The position numbers and the translations under genes are program-made. A stretch of DNA of 60,497 nucleotides from Brachionus koreanus (Eukaryota > Rotifera > Eurotatoria > Ploima > Brachionidae): NCBI GenBank assembly GCA_016987375.1, contig PJRA01000016.1, forward strand, positions 1 to 60,497. Reading direction: 5' to 3'. The notes below the pieces were generated by a model. The model was given only the letters and a program-made list of their open reading frames with translations, had not been told where the DNA came from and did not search any database. Positions 45,801 to 57,758 of this stretch are shown here, in pieces (position 1 is the stretch's first letter; every line of letters starts with the position of its first letter).

Positions 45801-48800
45801 TGATTGGGTAACATGGTCATGGCAACCACCAGTTACTGTTTCTGGTCTTAAATTCAAAGTAGAACAAGTCCAGAGTGCCAATTCAATTGAGCCGATTGGA
45901 TTTTCAAGTGGAGATTCTGTTGAATATGGAACATTTAAATATCAATTTCACACTCCTGGAGTTTATTACTATTGGTCCGGATTTGTAGACATAAACCAGC
46001 AAATTTTTTTTAGAGGTGTTGTAGAAGTTCTTGATCAAACAAATCTTGAAAAGGATTTTGAGATTGACTTAAAGCTGAATGAAAAATCAGGTTTATTTTT
46101 TATATCTAGATTTTTAGATTTTTAATTTTAATCTAACAAAAATTTTAGCTCAAAAATGCTCATTTCCTTTTACCTATAATGGTAATGATTATAATGATTG
46201 TATTACGGAAGGAAATTTAAAATGGTGCTCACCAACTTCTGTATTTAATGGTCAAAAGCTTGAATGCATAGATAACACAGCTATTGATCCATGTTCACAA
46301 GAATTTAATCCCACTTGTGGTGGTGTAAACAATTTGGATAAGAATTCTTTGAAATTTACCAACTGTCAAGTTCCGACCATTTCGAATGTTTCTCCATTGA
46401 ATGTAAATTTTGAAACGGATATCATAATTACTGGTACTGATTTTAGTACTAATCAATGTGAAAACGAAATTTACATTGGAGGAAAACAGTGTTTAATTCA
46501 ATCGTCTTCATCTACTTCAATTACATGTCGTTTAGGTGCCAATTCAACTCTTGTATCAAATAGACAATATGACATCGAAATAATGAAGAAAAATGTTGGA
46601 TTTGCTTTGCACAATAGCTTTTATGAAATAAATTTTCAATCCATTATAAAATCAATCACTCCTCAAAGTGGATCCACTACAGGAGGCACAAAAGTGACTA
46701 TTGATGGCGATGGTTTTACTCAAGACACGTTTGTTGTCATGGGACAAAGAGTTTTTAATAGAAATAACGCTTTAATTGATTATAATTCAATTACTTTTAC
46801 AACTCAATCAGGCCAAGGCGTTCAGGATATTTCTGTTTATTCAAATAATGAGCCTGCAATTTGCAATGGCATTTGTAATTTTGAATATAAATCTGACAGT
46901 ACACCTGTAATTGATTCGGTCTCACAAACTACAATAAGCCAAGCAGCAACTTTGACTATAAATGGACAAAATTTTGTCAGTGACATATCTTTAATTAAGG
47001 TAAAAGTTGGAAATCAAAATTGTCATGTGAACAGCTCAACCACTAGTGAAATAGTATGTACTCTTGATGGTTTGGAAATAGGAGCTCAAGACATCAACAT
47101 AAATATTGAAAGTATAAACTCATTATACAATATTACTAAATAATATTACTAATTTTGTTGCTTTAAAGCTATGGGAAACTCAGATAAACCAAGCATTCAA
47201 ATAAGTGGAGAAGCTGTTATTGATTCAATATCACCAACTAGTGGAAGTATTCATGGTGGAACAAAAGTTACTATATTGGGAAATGGTTTTACAAATCAAA
47301 CTGTGGTTAATATTGGTGGTTCGTTATGCTTGATTGATAAAGTTAAAATCAATGAAATAACTTGTATTACTTCATCACATGCGGCCCAAGATTCAATTTT
47401 ATTAAACATTGAGTAAAAATTGTTTATATGATTTTGTTTAATATTCTATTAAATTATTGAATATTCAAGAACAAATAGTGCTGTTCATTCAAACACCAAT
47501 AATGCAATGTTTTCTTATCAAGCAGCTCAAACTCCTGTTATAACATCAGTGACACCAACAACAGTGTCAACTGAAAACATTGAAATTACCATTGCAGGAA
47601 CTGGCTTTTCATCTGATTCAAGTAAGTTTAGTAACAATAAATTAAAAAAATTTTATTCTAAATAAAAAACAAATTTTAAAAAATTTAAAGATACAGTTCA
47701 TGTTTTTGTTGGCACATCTGAATGCTCAAATGTAATAGCTTCAGATACAGAGATTAAGTGTAATCTGGGAATGAATAGCGCTGGTTCGTATCCGATTAGT
47801 TTAATTATCGATTCAAAAGGCTCAGCTGATAAATCAACCCTTGTAACTTATGAACTTGTTGCGCCTACATTATCTTCAACTCAGAGTACATTTTTTTTTA
47901 ATGTCTTATTTAATTTGAATGAATAAAAATATTTTTTAAAAGGCGGTGTAGCAGGAGGCCTTTTGCTTACAATTGATGGTTTTGGTTTTTCGAATAGAAC
48001 TCAAGTTAAAATTTGTAATAAATTGTGTCCGATTCAAAGCTGGACACATACTCAACTAAAATGCATTGTAATTAAATTTTAAAAATATTAAATTTTGGCA
48101 AAAAAATGATGATTTTTTTCTTTCTTTTTTCTTAAAAAGGTACCTAGAAGTGATGACACTGCTAGTGATTCAAGTTGTCAACTTGTTATTTCTGAAAATA
48201 ATCTTGAAGTTTCGAAAAATTTTAATTATGTTAAATCGTCAACACCATCTTTGACAAGTGTTTCACCTTTGAGAGGTGGAACCGGTGGAGGAACTGTTAT
48301 AACAATAGAAGGATCAAATTTTCCGTAATTAATAAGAGAAAATGTTTTAGAATAGAGATAAAATAATTTTTTTTATTATCATTAAAGAAACACTGGTGTC
48401 CAAGTCACCATAAATGGCACGGAATGTTTAATTAAAGAAAAAACTTCAACACAAATAAAATGCTACACAGGAAGCTTTCCACGATCTTCAATTAAAACTC
48501 TCATTGAGGTATATGTAGATGGAGTTGGACTAGCTTTAAATGTAATACAAATATAAAATTAAAAATAGAAAAAAAAAAACATAAATCATTTTCTTTTGAA
48601 ATATTTTAGGATAATGTTTATTTTGAATATATTGATTTGTGGTCATCAAGATTTACATGGGGTGGTGATGAACCTCCAGCTGAAGGAGAACTTGTTGTTA
48701 TTGGTGAATCTCAAATAGTCTATTTTGATACAGAAACTCCAATTTTGAAAGGAATTATAATTATTGGCGGTGCATTGATATTTGACGATAATCAAGATGT

Positions 48801-51800
48801 TCACTTGAGAGCCGAATACATAATAATAGCTGGAAATGGTAAATTACAAATAGGAACAGAACAGAAGCCATTTAGCCACAAAGCCACAATAACTATGTTT
48901 GGTTCAGTAAAATCATTGGAATTGCCAATTTTTGGATCTAAAGTTATTGCACTTAGAGAAGGAAGCATCGAAATGCATGGCAAACCTGTTGGCGTAACTT
49001 GGACTCAATTGGGTTCAACTGCATCAGCTGGCTCGACACAAATAACTTTGAAAGAACCAGTTATTTGGGAAGTTGGAAGTGAAATAGCCATAGCGTCTAC
49101 AGGAAATTATTTGAGTCAAGGTCAAAATGAAGTTAGAAAAATTATAGGCATTTCAGCTGATAAAAGAACACTTGATTTGGACAGAGCTCTTGATTTTAGT
49201 CACTTGTCTGAAATAAAAACAGTTGGTAGTGGAACTAGCACACGCCAACTAGAGATAAGAGCTGAAGTAGGTCTTTTGACAAGAAATGTTGTCTATCAAG
49301 GAAATAATGATGAAACATGGACACCATGGAAGAGTGCCAAAGCTTGTCCAGACGGATTTAATCCAGGTGAATTTGCTGTTCAAACATGTTTCTTGGGCAG
49401 ATATGGTGATGAAATTGGAACCGATGAATTTGGTGCAACAATAATGGTTCATGGTGACCCATTAAAACAAAAATTTAGTGAAACAGTTTTTGTTAAATTG
49501 TCCAATGTTGAACTATTTCATGTTGGCCAAGCATTTAGACTAGGTCGTTATCCAGTTCATTTTCATTTGAATTACGACATGCCAAGTTCATATGTAAAAG
49601 AGTGTGCCATTCACGAATCATTTAATAGAGCTGTTAACATACATGGAACAAATTATGTAACAGTGGAGCGTAATTTTATCTATAATATTCTTGGTGGAGC
49701 CTATTTCTTAGAAGACGGTATCGAAATCGGAAATGTATTCAAATATAATTTGGCTATATTTGTCAAAACAAGCTCAAGTCTATTGAATGAAGATGTAACA
49801 CCAGCTGCTTTTTGGGTAACAAATCCGAACAATACTTATTTACACAATTCAGTTGCCGGTGGAACTCATTTTGGATGGTGGTATAGAATACTTGATCGAC
49901 CAGATGGACCTTCATATAGACCAGACTATTGTCCGAAAAAAATTCCACTTGGAAAATTTTTCAATAATACAGTTCACGGAGTTGGACGTTTTGGTTTATG
50001 GATTTTCCCCGGCTACACACCGACAGTTACTGGTGAATGCAATGCTAGAAATCCATCATTGGCTAAATTCGATCATTTAACTGCATACAGTTGTGATAAA
50101 GGTGCCGAATGGGTAATGTCAAATAGTCTTCAATTTAGAAATTTTATTTCATTCGATCATAAATCTGTTGGCATTGAGACTAAAACTATAGTATCACATG
50201 AGTCTTTCAATAGTTATTTAGCCAACACGTTTTATAATGAACAAACTGGTACAGCTATTCTCAATTCGGTTATAGTCGGAAATTCTGATTCTGCTCAAAC
50301 AGTTTCAAAAACGTCCTCAGGTCTTGTTATTGCTTGGGAAAGAGGTCTTTTAGTTAAAAATGTTTCTTTCTATAACTTTCCTGATACATCAAGTCATGCT
50401 ATTAGAGCAACTGAAATAACTGGAAGATGCTCGTAATTTTTTTAAATAAAATTTAACTCAAATCAACAGAAAAATAATTTATTTATTTATATTTTAAGAG
50501 TAGGATGTGGTGGATGGACAACTAAATTTAGTGGTTTGTCATTTGACAATGTCAAATACAGAACTTTGCATAGATGGAATTGGGATTTTGTTGGACAAGA
50601 TTTAGATGGATCATTGTCTGGTGTATCAAATGGTTATGTTGTTTCAACTACAAATATAACTTCTTCTAATTCACAATGTGTACAAAAAGATTTTTTTCTA
50701 TCTGGCTCTGTTTGTAGTAGTTTGGATTGGGTTAGATTTTCTTTTAATGGCGTCATAAATCCAAATTATCAATCACCAATTAATGTGACTAATGTTAAAA
50801 ATTCAACAGCTTCAATTGAATATTTTGCTAAACGATTAACTCATAAGAAAGGTTACACAGTTGCACTTGAAGCAAATCAGCAATATTTAATCGAGTTCAC
50901 CAATGCTCTTTATCCTATTAATTTAACATACTCTGGAGTAATTTATAATTTGTATCCAAATCAATATGTAATTATAAAGCACAAATTATTGAAAAAACCA
51001 GATCGAGTTGAATATGGCGGTATGTCATCAAGTGAATCGCTTAGACCAATTGACGCTAGTAGTAATAAAGGAGATTGGCACTGGGATAATTCAACATCAA
51101 CTCTAACATATATTGTTACAAATAAAGAAGGCAGACAACCATTTTTGGATACAAATATAAATTTTAATGCGTATCGATGTCGTTATTTAAATTGTGAACC
51201 ACCAATTTCTCCATCTGCCAAACTTCCCGTAACTCAAAGACCTGAAAATGCTCTATTTTGGTCGCAAATAGGTTCATCTATTTTAAATGATCCTGAATGG
51301 ACAGTACAAGAAGATATAGCAAGACGACGACGACGACGTTCACTAGAAAATAAACCAAGTATTAGAATACCAGATGGAAGATATGTGGTCGTCGATTCTT
51401 CAATGCCAGTAATGAGATACCTACAAATTGAAGGTATTTTAGAATTGGACAATAGTATAGATCACAAAATAGAGGCTGATATAATTTTTATTAATGGTGG
51501 TCAATTGATTGCTGGTTGGGAAAATGATCCCATTCTTACCAATGTTGAAATAACACTAAATGGTGTAAAAGATTCTTTGGATTACAAATTGCCTAATCGA
51601 ATTGATTCAATTGGTGGTAAAGGAATTGGAGTATATGGTGGTCTGGACATTCACGGAAGACCAAGACAACCATCATGGACTAGCTTGAATTCAACAGTTG
51701 CTAAAGGCACCAATAGAATTAGTCTCAAAGAACCAGTTGATTGGGAAATAGGTAATTATTTTTCAAATTAATAATTAAATAAATAAATTAATTGAAAATA

Positions 51801-54800
51801 ATTTTGAATTAAAATCATTAAGGTGATAAAATTGTTATAACAACAACATCTTATACTGTAAATCATTCAGAAGTATTAACTATTTCGGCCAAATCATCTG
51901 ATAATAGAACACTTACATTTACAACTTCTTTACAATATGAACATTTGGCATTTAGTGAAACATTTAGTGGCTCTGAATCTTATACAATAGCAGCTGGTGT
52001 TGGATTACTTAGCCGAAATGTTAAAGTTATTGGAGCTGAGTATGCTAATCAAGATTCAGATTTGTATGGATTTAGAATAATTGTTTCGGACTATTCAACC
52101 ATGGGAGCTGATGGACCAGTTTATTACAAAGGATATGCCCGATTATCTGATGTTCAATTTGTTCATGGTGGTCAATTTAGCAGATATGGTGGTGAAGAAT
52201 ATAGATATGGAGTATTATTCTCTAATTTGGGAGAATACAATTATTCAAGGCCTTCTTACGTTTCAAATTGTGCTTTTAGTGATGGATATTCGGCTGCAGT
52301 AGGCATTCTTGGTTCTGCTAGTATTCCCATAACAGCAAATGTAATCTATAAGACAATTGATTTTGGCATTTATACCACTGGACACTCAAACATCATACGC
52401 AACAATATGTTTGTATCAAATATTTGGGTAGCTTCTTTAAGACCATGGGCTTTACTTTCTGAAAAAGAGTTTTACGCATCTGTCTTTATTCGTGATGCTG
52501 AATCAGCAGTGGTCGAAGATAATCTAATAGCTGGATCAGAGCGAATTGGAATTTACTTTAAAGGAGATGTATGTCTTGGTGAACAATTTACATCTGGTAA
52601 AAATCATTCAATCAAAAATAACAGAATATATTCGGCTTTGTCTGCAGTAAATATATTTCCAGGATTTATTTACGAATCTTTGGATTGTGTTAGAATAAGT
52701 GGATTTACAATTTTTAAATCAGCATATTGGGGCATTTATTATCAAGCCAAGCAAACTGTACAAATTGATTCAAATATACTTGTTGACAATAAAATAAATT
52801 TATTTACCCAAGTAATCGAACCAAGTATTTTAGGCCATCAAATCTCTTCGAAAAAAATAATGGTCAATAATAATTTGATCATAGGACAGTCCCCCAGTTA
52901 TGATTGCAATGCTGAAAGCATTGAATCCCAATTTTATTACGCAGAAGCAGGATCAATGAAATCATATAATGCTGGTCCAAATTCAAAATCTAAAGTAGGA
53001 ATTACGTGGGCACAGTTTTTGTCTGGATCAAATGGTGCTCCTTTTAAACCTTGGGCAGGAATAATGGCATACAATGCTTTAGATGGTCTAATGATCGTAG
53101 ATAATGTGACATTTGCACATTTTACCACTCAATGCAGTGTCAATCGTGATTATGCTATTTCATCAAATAAGAAAAACGATGATGGACAACATCCAATTAG
53201 ATTGAGTAACATTAAACTGTACGATGTAGATGATACATCAAAAGTCTGGATACATAGACCAAATATTGGAAAAATCAATCCTTCCGATTGTGTTGATATG
53301 GATTGTGATGGTTTGAAAAAAAATCTTCTAACAGATTTAGATGGATCGTTTTTGGGTCAATTGGGAACTGTTGTTTCCCAATCTGAATTCGATTGGGGAA
53401 GTCAAAGAAGAGGTCTTGGCGATTTTAGAATACCCAAAGAAGCATTAGCGGCAGATAATGGCTCAATGCTACCAATTAGTGAAGTTTATTCGCATCTGGG
53501 CATTGTTAGAGAAGAAGACAAATGCAATTATGTATCTGAATGGCAAGCTTATAAATGTCATGGATTAGATCATAAAGTATTGACTATAGAAAGTATGGAT
53601 CATGATACAGAATCAAGAAGACTTTCACCAGTGGCAATCATTTCGGAAAATAAATATTTAGATTTAATAAATGGACCACAAGATCATGGTTGGTGTTTCG
53701 GATACACATGTCAGAAAAGAGTGTCATCATTTATGGCCATTGTTGCTGGTCAAAAAAGTTTTGACATTTATCTATCAAGCACACCACCAAAACAACTTAG
53801 ATTTAGAATTTTAAATGCTGATCAAAATTTTAAAATAAGACTGTCGGTTTACTACTTTGGTTCAAATAGAATTGATGTTTATAAAAATGGAAAATTTGTT
53901 TTGCCTACAAATGGTGCGTATGACAACAATGGTATTTATAAAACACAAGATTATACAGGCAATTTGGACTCATTTATGCCAAAAATATCAAATGAATCGG
54001 GCACAAATTTAGCCGTAAGAGAGCATAGAAAAGTTTATGCAACTATGGCAGGTTCGGATTATCTTGATTTTAAAATGACTGCTGTTTTGTTTCTTAAGTT
54101 TGGTGTTCCAGCCATCACTGAGGATGCGTTTTTCGAACCTAATAACTTGGTTCAAAATTTTGCTGATCTTTTTGGAATAGATCCGAGCCGAATTAGAAGA
54201 GTAAACATTATTGGTGAAAGTAGACGCAAAAGACAAGTTGGAGGCACAAAATTCATTGAACTTGTTATCTATGATAATCCGTCTAATTCATCTTCAATAT
54301 CAACCGAAGATGAACAATCTGAAGCTAGTTTGAATCAATTGTATGCAAATATTACTAGTTTGTACACAACTGGCGAATTGCAACAAATGGCTGCTACCAA
54401 ATTGAATGTAACACTTTCATCACTACAAGCCGAAAAGCCACTATCAAACTCAACCAACGAAATTAGAAAATTGGACAAGATAAAAATTATTCAAGAGGCT
54501 GCTAATTGTAGAGAACAATCACCATGTCAAACTCAGCCAATTCTAGTTGTTTTGGACGAATCTGTAAAATAGAATTTTTTTTTTTTTTTTTTTCATTTTA
54601 AGATTTAAATTTAAATTTCATTTTTATTGTATAGAATAGAACAGTTACTGGCCTAGAGTCACTAACTAATCCTTGGAGAATAAAAGTCAAAGTTGTATCG
54701 AGCACTAACTTAAATTCAGAAATTATATTTGAAAGCGAAGCAAATTTAAGAGACGATGGTTTTGTTCAATTTAGCAGACTTGGCATGTCTCAAGTTACAA

Positions 54801-55893
54801 ATAGTTTTAAGTTTGAATTTGAATTAATTGCACCTGAAGGAGTCTCTAAGTATGTCTTGATTTAATAAATTAAAAAATTAGTTTCTCAATTTTATTTTTA
54901 AAATTTATTTAAGTTTGAATGTACCTTCAGTACAACAAAGCGCTATATCTTGTAGCCAAGCTGTTCTAGATTTGCAAAACATGGACGAAAAGTTAATTGT
55001 AGATACTGATGAAGAATTTAATTTAACAGTTTCTATAATTGATAAATACTCACGACAAGTGGTTCACAATATTTCATGGAGAGTAAGAATTGCTTGACAT
55101 AGACAGCAACAATAACAATTTTTTTTTCTTATTTAAATTTAGAATCATGTATGGAAAGCTTCAGCTAGAATTTACAACTTGCCAAAAAATCAACCAGACG
55201 GTGATTTGGCTTCTAGCTCGGATTCAGTCGAGGTCAATATGGAAACCAACAGCATAAAATTCATCGATTTATTTTTCAATTCACCAGGCATGTATATAAT
55301 AGAGATTATAATTTTTTCCACTGGAAACGAATACTTTTTGATGAAAAAATCAAATTTGATTTTGGTCAAACAGTCATCACAAGCAATAGTTTTAAGTGAA
55401 TTGGAACCTCCGAATTTGTATCTTAAATTTGATAAAAACATAACTCAAAATACTGATATGATAGAAGTCTACAAAGCAATAATCTACAATAGCTTAATAG
55501 CTAAATATAATTTGACATTAACAAGAGAAATATCGATTTATGATAACAATATGGCTAATTTGGCCTTTTCATTGGACACAGATCCAACTTCGTTGGTTAC
55601 CGAGCTGAACAATGGATTTGTTTTAGTCGATGGAATTAATTTAGTAGAAGCGACTCTTAATGATCAAAGTGTTGACGTTAAAGTTCTAAGTGTTGTTGAT
55701 GAGAATGGTCTGGATAGCAATGGTAACGACAATATAGATGGAATATCGAGCTCTGCTTGTAAAATAAAATTAGAGGTAAACATAAGAATATTTTTTTTCT
55801 AAAAATCAACTAATTCTATTTTTAAAAAATTAGATTCAGCAGTTGATGTTTTTAATGGTACTGCTAATGAATATATTTATATTTTTTAATTAA
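39726..55893 (+). CDS. PKHD1L1: Fibrocystin-L (PKHD1L1) homologue, 41 exons, 4471 residues
   Basis: Exons read by GT-AG borders and phase: 39726-39780, 39838-39909, 39969-40220, 40286-40424, 40486-40582, 40643-40732, 40787-40848, 40908-41245, 41487-41848, 41907-42249, 42305-42454, 42522-42670, 42735-42941, 43008-43196, 43253-43495, 43553-43637, 43718-43872, 43943-44062, 44123-44222, 44294-44422, 44492-44626, 44714-44838, 44904-45045, 45101-45281, 45355-45459, 45558-45694, 45749-46090, 46149-47111, 47169-47412, 47470-47621, 47691-47885, 47943-48067, 48140-48324, 48388-48541, 48610-50432, 50499-51751, 51823-54563, 54635-54849, 54914-55082, 55143-55775, 55834-55893. The sum is 13416 nt, a multiple of three with no internal stop. 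Domains: signal peptide, FN2-like half-domain, about 14 IPT/TIG repeats, PA14, cupredoxin-like, two G8 domains each followed by parallel beta-helix repeats, hydrophobic C-tail. Order and size match vertebrate PKHD1L1, a giant extracellular protein of hair-cell stereocilia and other surfaces. Introns are 54-98 nt except one of 241 nt (41246-41486). Confidence 0.93.
41487..41999 (+). other. PA14 domain of the fibrocystin-L homologue
   Basis: Exons 9-10 encode VTIWLKGYFSPAKSSTYKFD followed by NAVLFISDD, the core of PA14 beta-barrels (x-F-x-P-x-x-x-x-Y-x-F, then a-x-L-x-I-D), near residue 450. Its position after the first IPT repeats is the same as in PKHD1L1. Confidence 0.75.
45749..46090 (+). 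other. Cupredoxin-like domain of the fibrocystin-L homologue
   Basis: One exon (residues about 1388-1501) reading from YEWDRTYLTVNKSDWVTWSW through the GFSSGD segment to FHTPGVYYYWSGFVD. This matches the cupredoxin-like segment in the middle of PKHD1L1. The next exon begins with CSFPFTYNGNDYNDC, an FN2-like half-domain. Confidence 0.65.
48643..49085 (+). other. First G8 domain and following beta-helix
   Basis: Residues about 2185-2332 begin SRFTWGGDEPPAEGE and contain glycine-rich beta strands (GIIIIGGALIF, ILREGSIEMHGK-like), ending in the W-E-V-G-x-E-I-x-I motif. This is the G8 domain that defines PKHD1, PKHD1L1, TMEM2 and CEMIP. Parallel beta-helix repeats (for example YVTVERNFIYNILGGAYFLE) fill the rest of exon 35. 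Confidence 0.85.
51230..51870 (+). other. Second G8 domain with a hexa-arginine insert
   Basis: The second G8 domain begins near residue 3032 (ALFWSQIGSS) and ends with DWEIGDKIVITTTS across the exon 36-37 junction. An uninterrupted run of six arginines (51322-51339, residues about 3059-3064) followed by SLEN lies in its first loop, a candidate proprotein-convertase site or basic binding patch. Confidence 0.75.
54222..54236 (+). other. Candidate furin site RRKRQ in fibrocystin-L
   Basis: Codons for R-R-K-R-Q start at residue 4000 and are followed by VGG. R-x-K/R-R is the proprotein-convertase consensus. Vertebrate fibrocystin is reported to be cleaved at a convertase site in the membrane-proximal ectodomain, so cleavage with non-covalent or disulfide tethering is plausible here. 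Confidence 0.6.
55834..55893 (+). other. Hydrophobic C-terminal exon, GPI-anchor-like signal
   Basis: The last exon encodes IQQLMFLMVLLMNIFIFFN and then TAA, with no cytoplasmic residues. The preceding exon ends DGISSSACKIKLE, which provides small residues (S-S-S-A) about ten positions before the hydrophobic stretch. That is the layout of a GPI-attachment signal. Vertebrate PKHD1L1 instead ends in a transmembrane helix with a short tail. Confidence 0.6.
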
Positions 55894-56013
55894 AAAAAAT
55901 TTTTTTTTTGTTTGTGAAACTTTAGTTGAAACTATTTTAGTTAAATTTGAATAATAAAATTTGCATTTGAAAAAAAATAAATAAATTAAATTTTTAGATT
56001 TTCAATTTTAGAA

Positions 56014-56132
56014 GCAGTGATGGCCGAGTGGTTAAGGCGTCTGACTAGAATTCAATTTCTAATCTATTTCAAAAATAGAGCACAGTGATCAGATGGGATT
56101 TTCCCGCGCAGGTTCAAATCCTGCTCACTGCG
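56014..56132 (+). tRNA. tRNA-Ser (anticodon AGA) with a 37-nt intron
   Basis: The acceptor stem GCAGTGA (56014-56020) pairs perfectly with TCACTGC (56125-56131), discriminator G at 56132. The D arm holds the A box TGGCCGAGTGG; the T arm GCAGGTTCAAATCCTGC holds the B box. The anticodon stem TCTGA / TCAGA (56040-56044, 56089-56093) brackets loop C-T-AGA-A plus A38, with anticodon AGA at 56047-56049. A 37-nt intron (56051-56087) sits at the canonical 37/38 position. A long variable arm (tgggattttcccg) confirms a class II serine tRNA. The intron contains TCT triplets able to pair with the anticodon. Confidence 0.93.
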
Positions 56133-56134
56133 AA

Positions 56135-56144
56135 TTTTTTTTTT
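56135..56144 (+). terminator. RNA polymerase III terminator of the tRNA gene
   Basis: A run of ten T residues starts two bases after the mature tRNA 3' end. Confidence 0.85.
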
Positions 56145-57758
56145 AGATTAAATTTTAATTTTAAGTAAAAAATAAATAAAATTTTACAAAAATAATATTT
56201 TTTTTTATTTTATACAAAAAAATGCCTGAAAAAATAATTTTAATCAAATAAATTGATCAATAAATGGTGACTCTGTAAGATTTTCCTAAATAAAGCAAAA
56301 AAGGAAAAGTATTTGAATCATTTGTTTGTGCTAATTGAAGCCTGGCAAAAGTTTGTTCTCAAAGCTTAGACTCTTTTAAAATATTTAAGCTAAATCAAAT
56401 AACAATTTACTAAATATGATAAGATAGAAAAGAAGACTTGTTTCAAAACATTTTCTAATAGAAATCTTATCTCTTTAGATCATAAAAATTATTCATCAAA
56501 ATTACGTATTTTTTTTTCAGTTGTACAAATATATTACACATAACTATTAATCCAACTTGAAAATATTAAATTTGATATATTTTTTATTGAGAAAAAAAAT
56601 CGCGTTATTTTGCACTTAATTAAGAAAAAATTATTTTCCTCTTGACCCACCTAAAACTAATTACAAATCAAAGAAGAAAAAAAATCAGGAAATTGAGAAA
56701 TCAAAAATCTCAAACTAACCCTTTTGAATTACTTAGGAGACTGTTGAATTGAACGAAATTAATCATATTTTTTTATTTCAATTATGGCAGTAGACGAAAA
56801 AAAAATGTTGAAATCGCATTAAATTCAAAATTCAAATGAAACATATTAATAGTATCGCAAATGTTGCAAGTTAATTTTATTTGAATAAGAAATTTTTCAA
56901 ATTTGATTACCACCAGTTCAAAATAAGAATTTATTTTGGCAATTTTTGTTTAACATTTATTTCATATTACAGAAATTGCTAAATATAGATCAAGCATTTC
57001 TTAGATTATTTCAGTTGCTATTTGTACTATTTTAATTAACAATTGTTAAGCCTTTTGCTTGTATCTTCTATAATTAAATTTCAATTGTTTAATAAAATAT
57101 TGTTTTGAAATCATGGCCTAAAATTTGAACAACAACAACAACAACAAAAAAAAGCTAATACCTTAAATTTTATTAAATTTAATACGAATTTAGCTTTTGA
57201 CACATAAAGACGCCCGTAATTTGAGCCACTCACGATTACAATTAATCAGATTTTTTTTAAATACTAGAGTTTATTTGTAATTAATTAGATTAAGCAATTT
57301 GCTTTAGAAGACTGTTTATTCAAATCGTAAAAAAGACATTAGTCTCAAGTCAAAAAAAAAATATATCAAGAAATAAATATATTCAAAGTAACATTACTTG
57401 TCGTTCTCTTTAATCATTTATGCAGTTTTTTTAGGCAATAAAGAAAATTCAATCAAATTTTTTCAATTTAAAATTATTATTTTATTAGATCAAATGATCG
57501 TTTTTTAATTTAAACATTTATTTACATGGTTAAAAATATTAGAATAAAAAAAAGTCTGATATTTTTTTACTTTAAATATATTTTATTTTGTATATTTTTA
57601 TAATTTTAGATAAATTTAAAGCTAAATGAAATGATACATAGAACTTTTTAGATAATGAAATAATTTAAGATATCTTATCAATATTCTAAAATATCACTTT
57701 TTTCCTTAGATAAATTGGCTAGAATTTTTTTTTATGTAATTTAAAAAAAAATTTAAAA
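56145..57758. other. Intergenic AT-rich sequence
   Basis: No gene seen between the tRNA and the GTPase-like gene. A short (AAC)n run lies at about 57128-57147. No transposon ends recognised. Confidence 0.55.
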
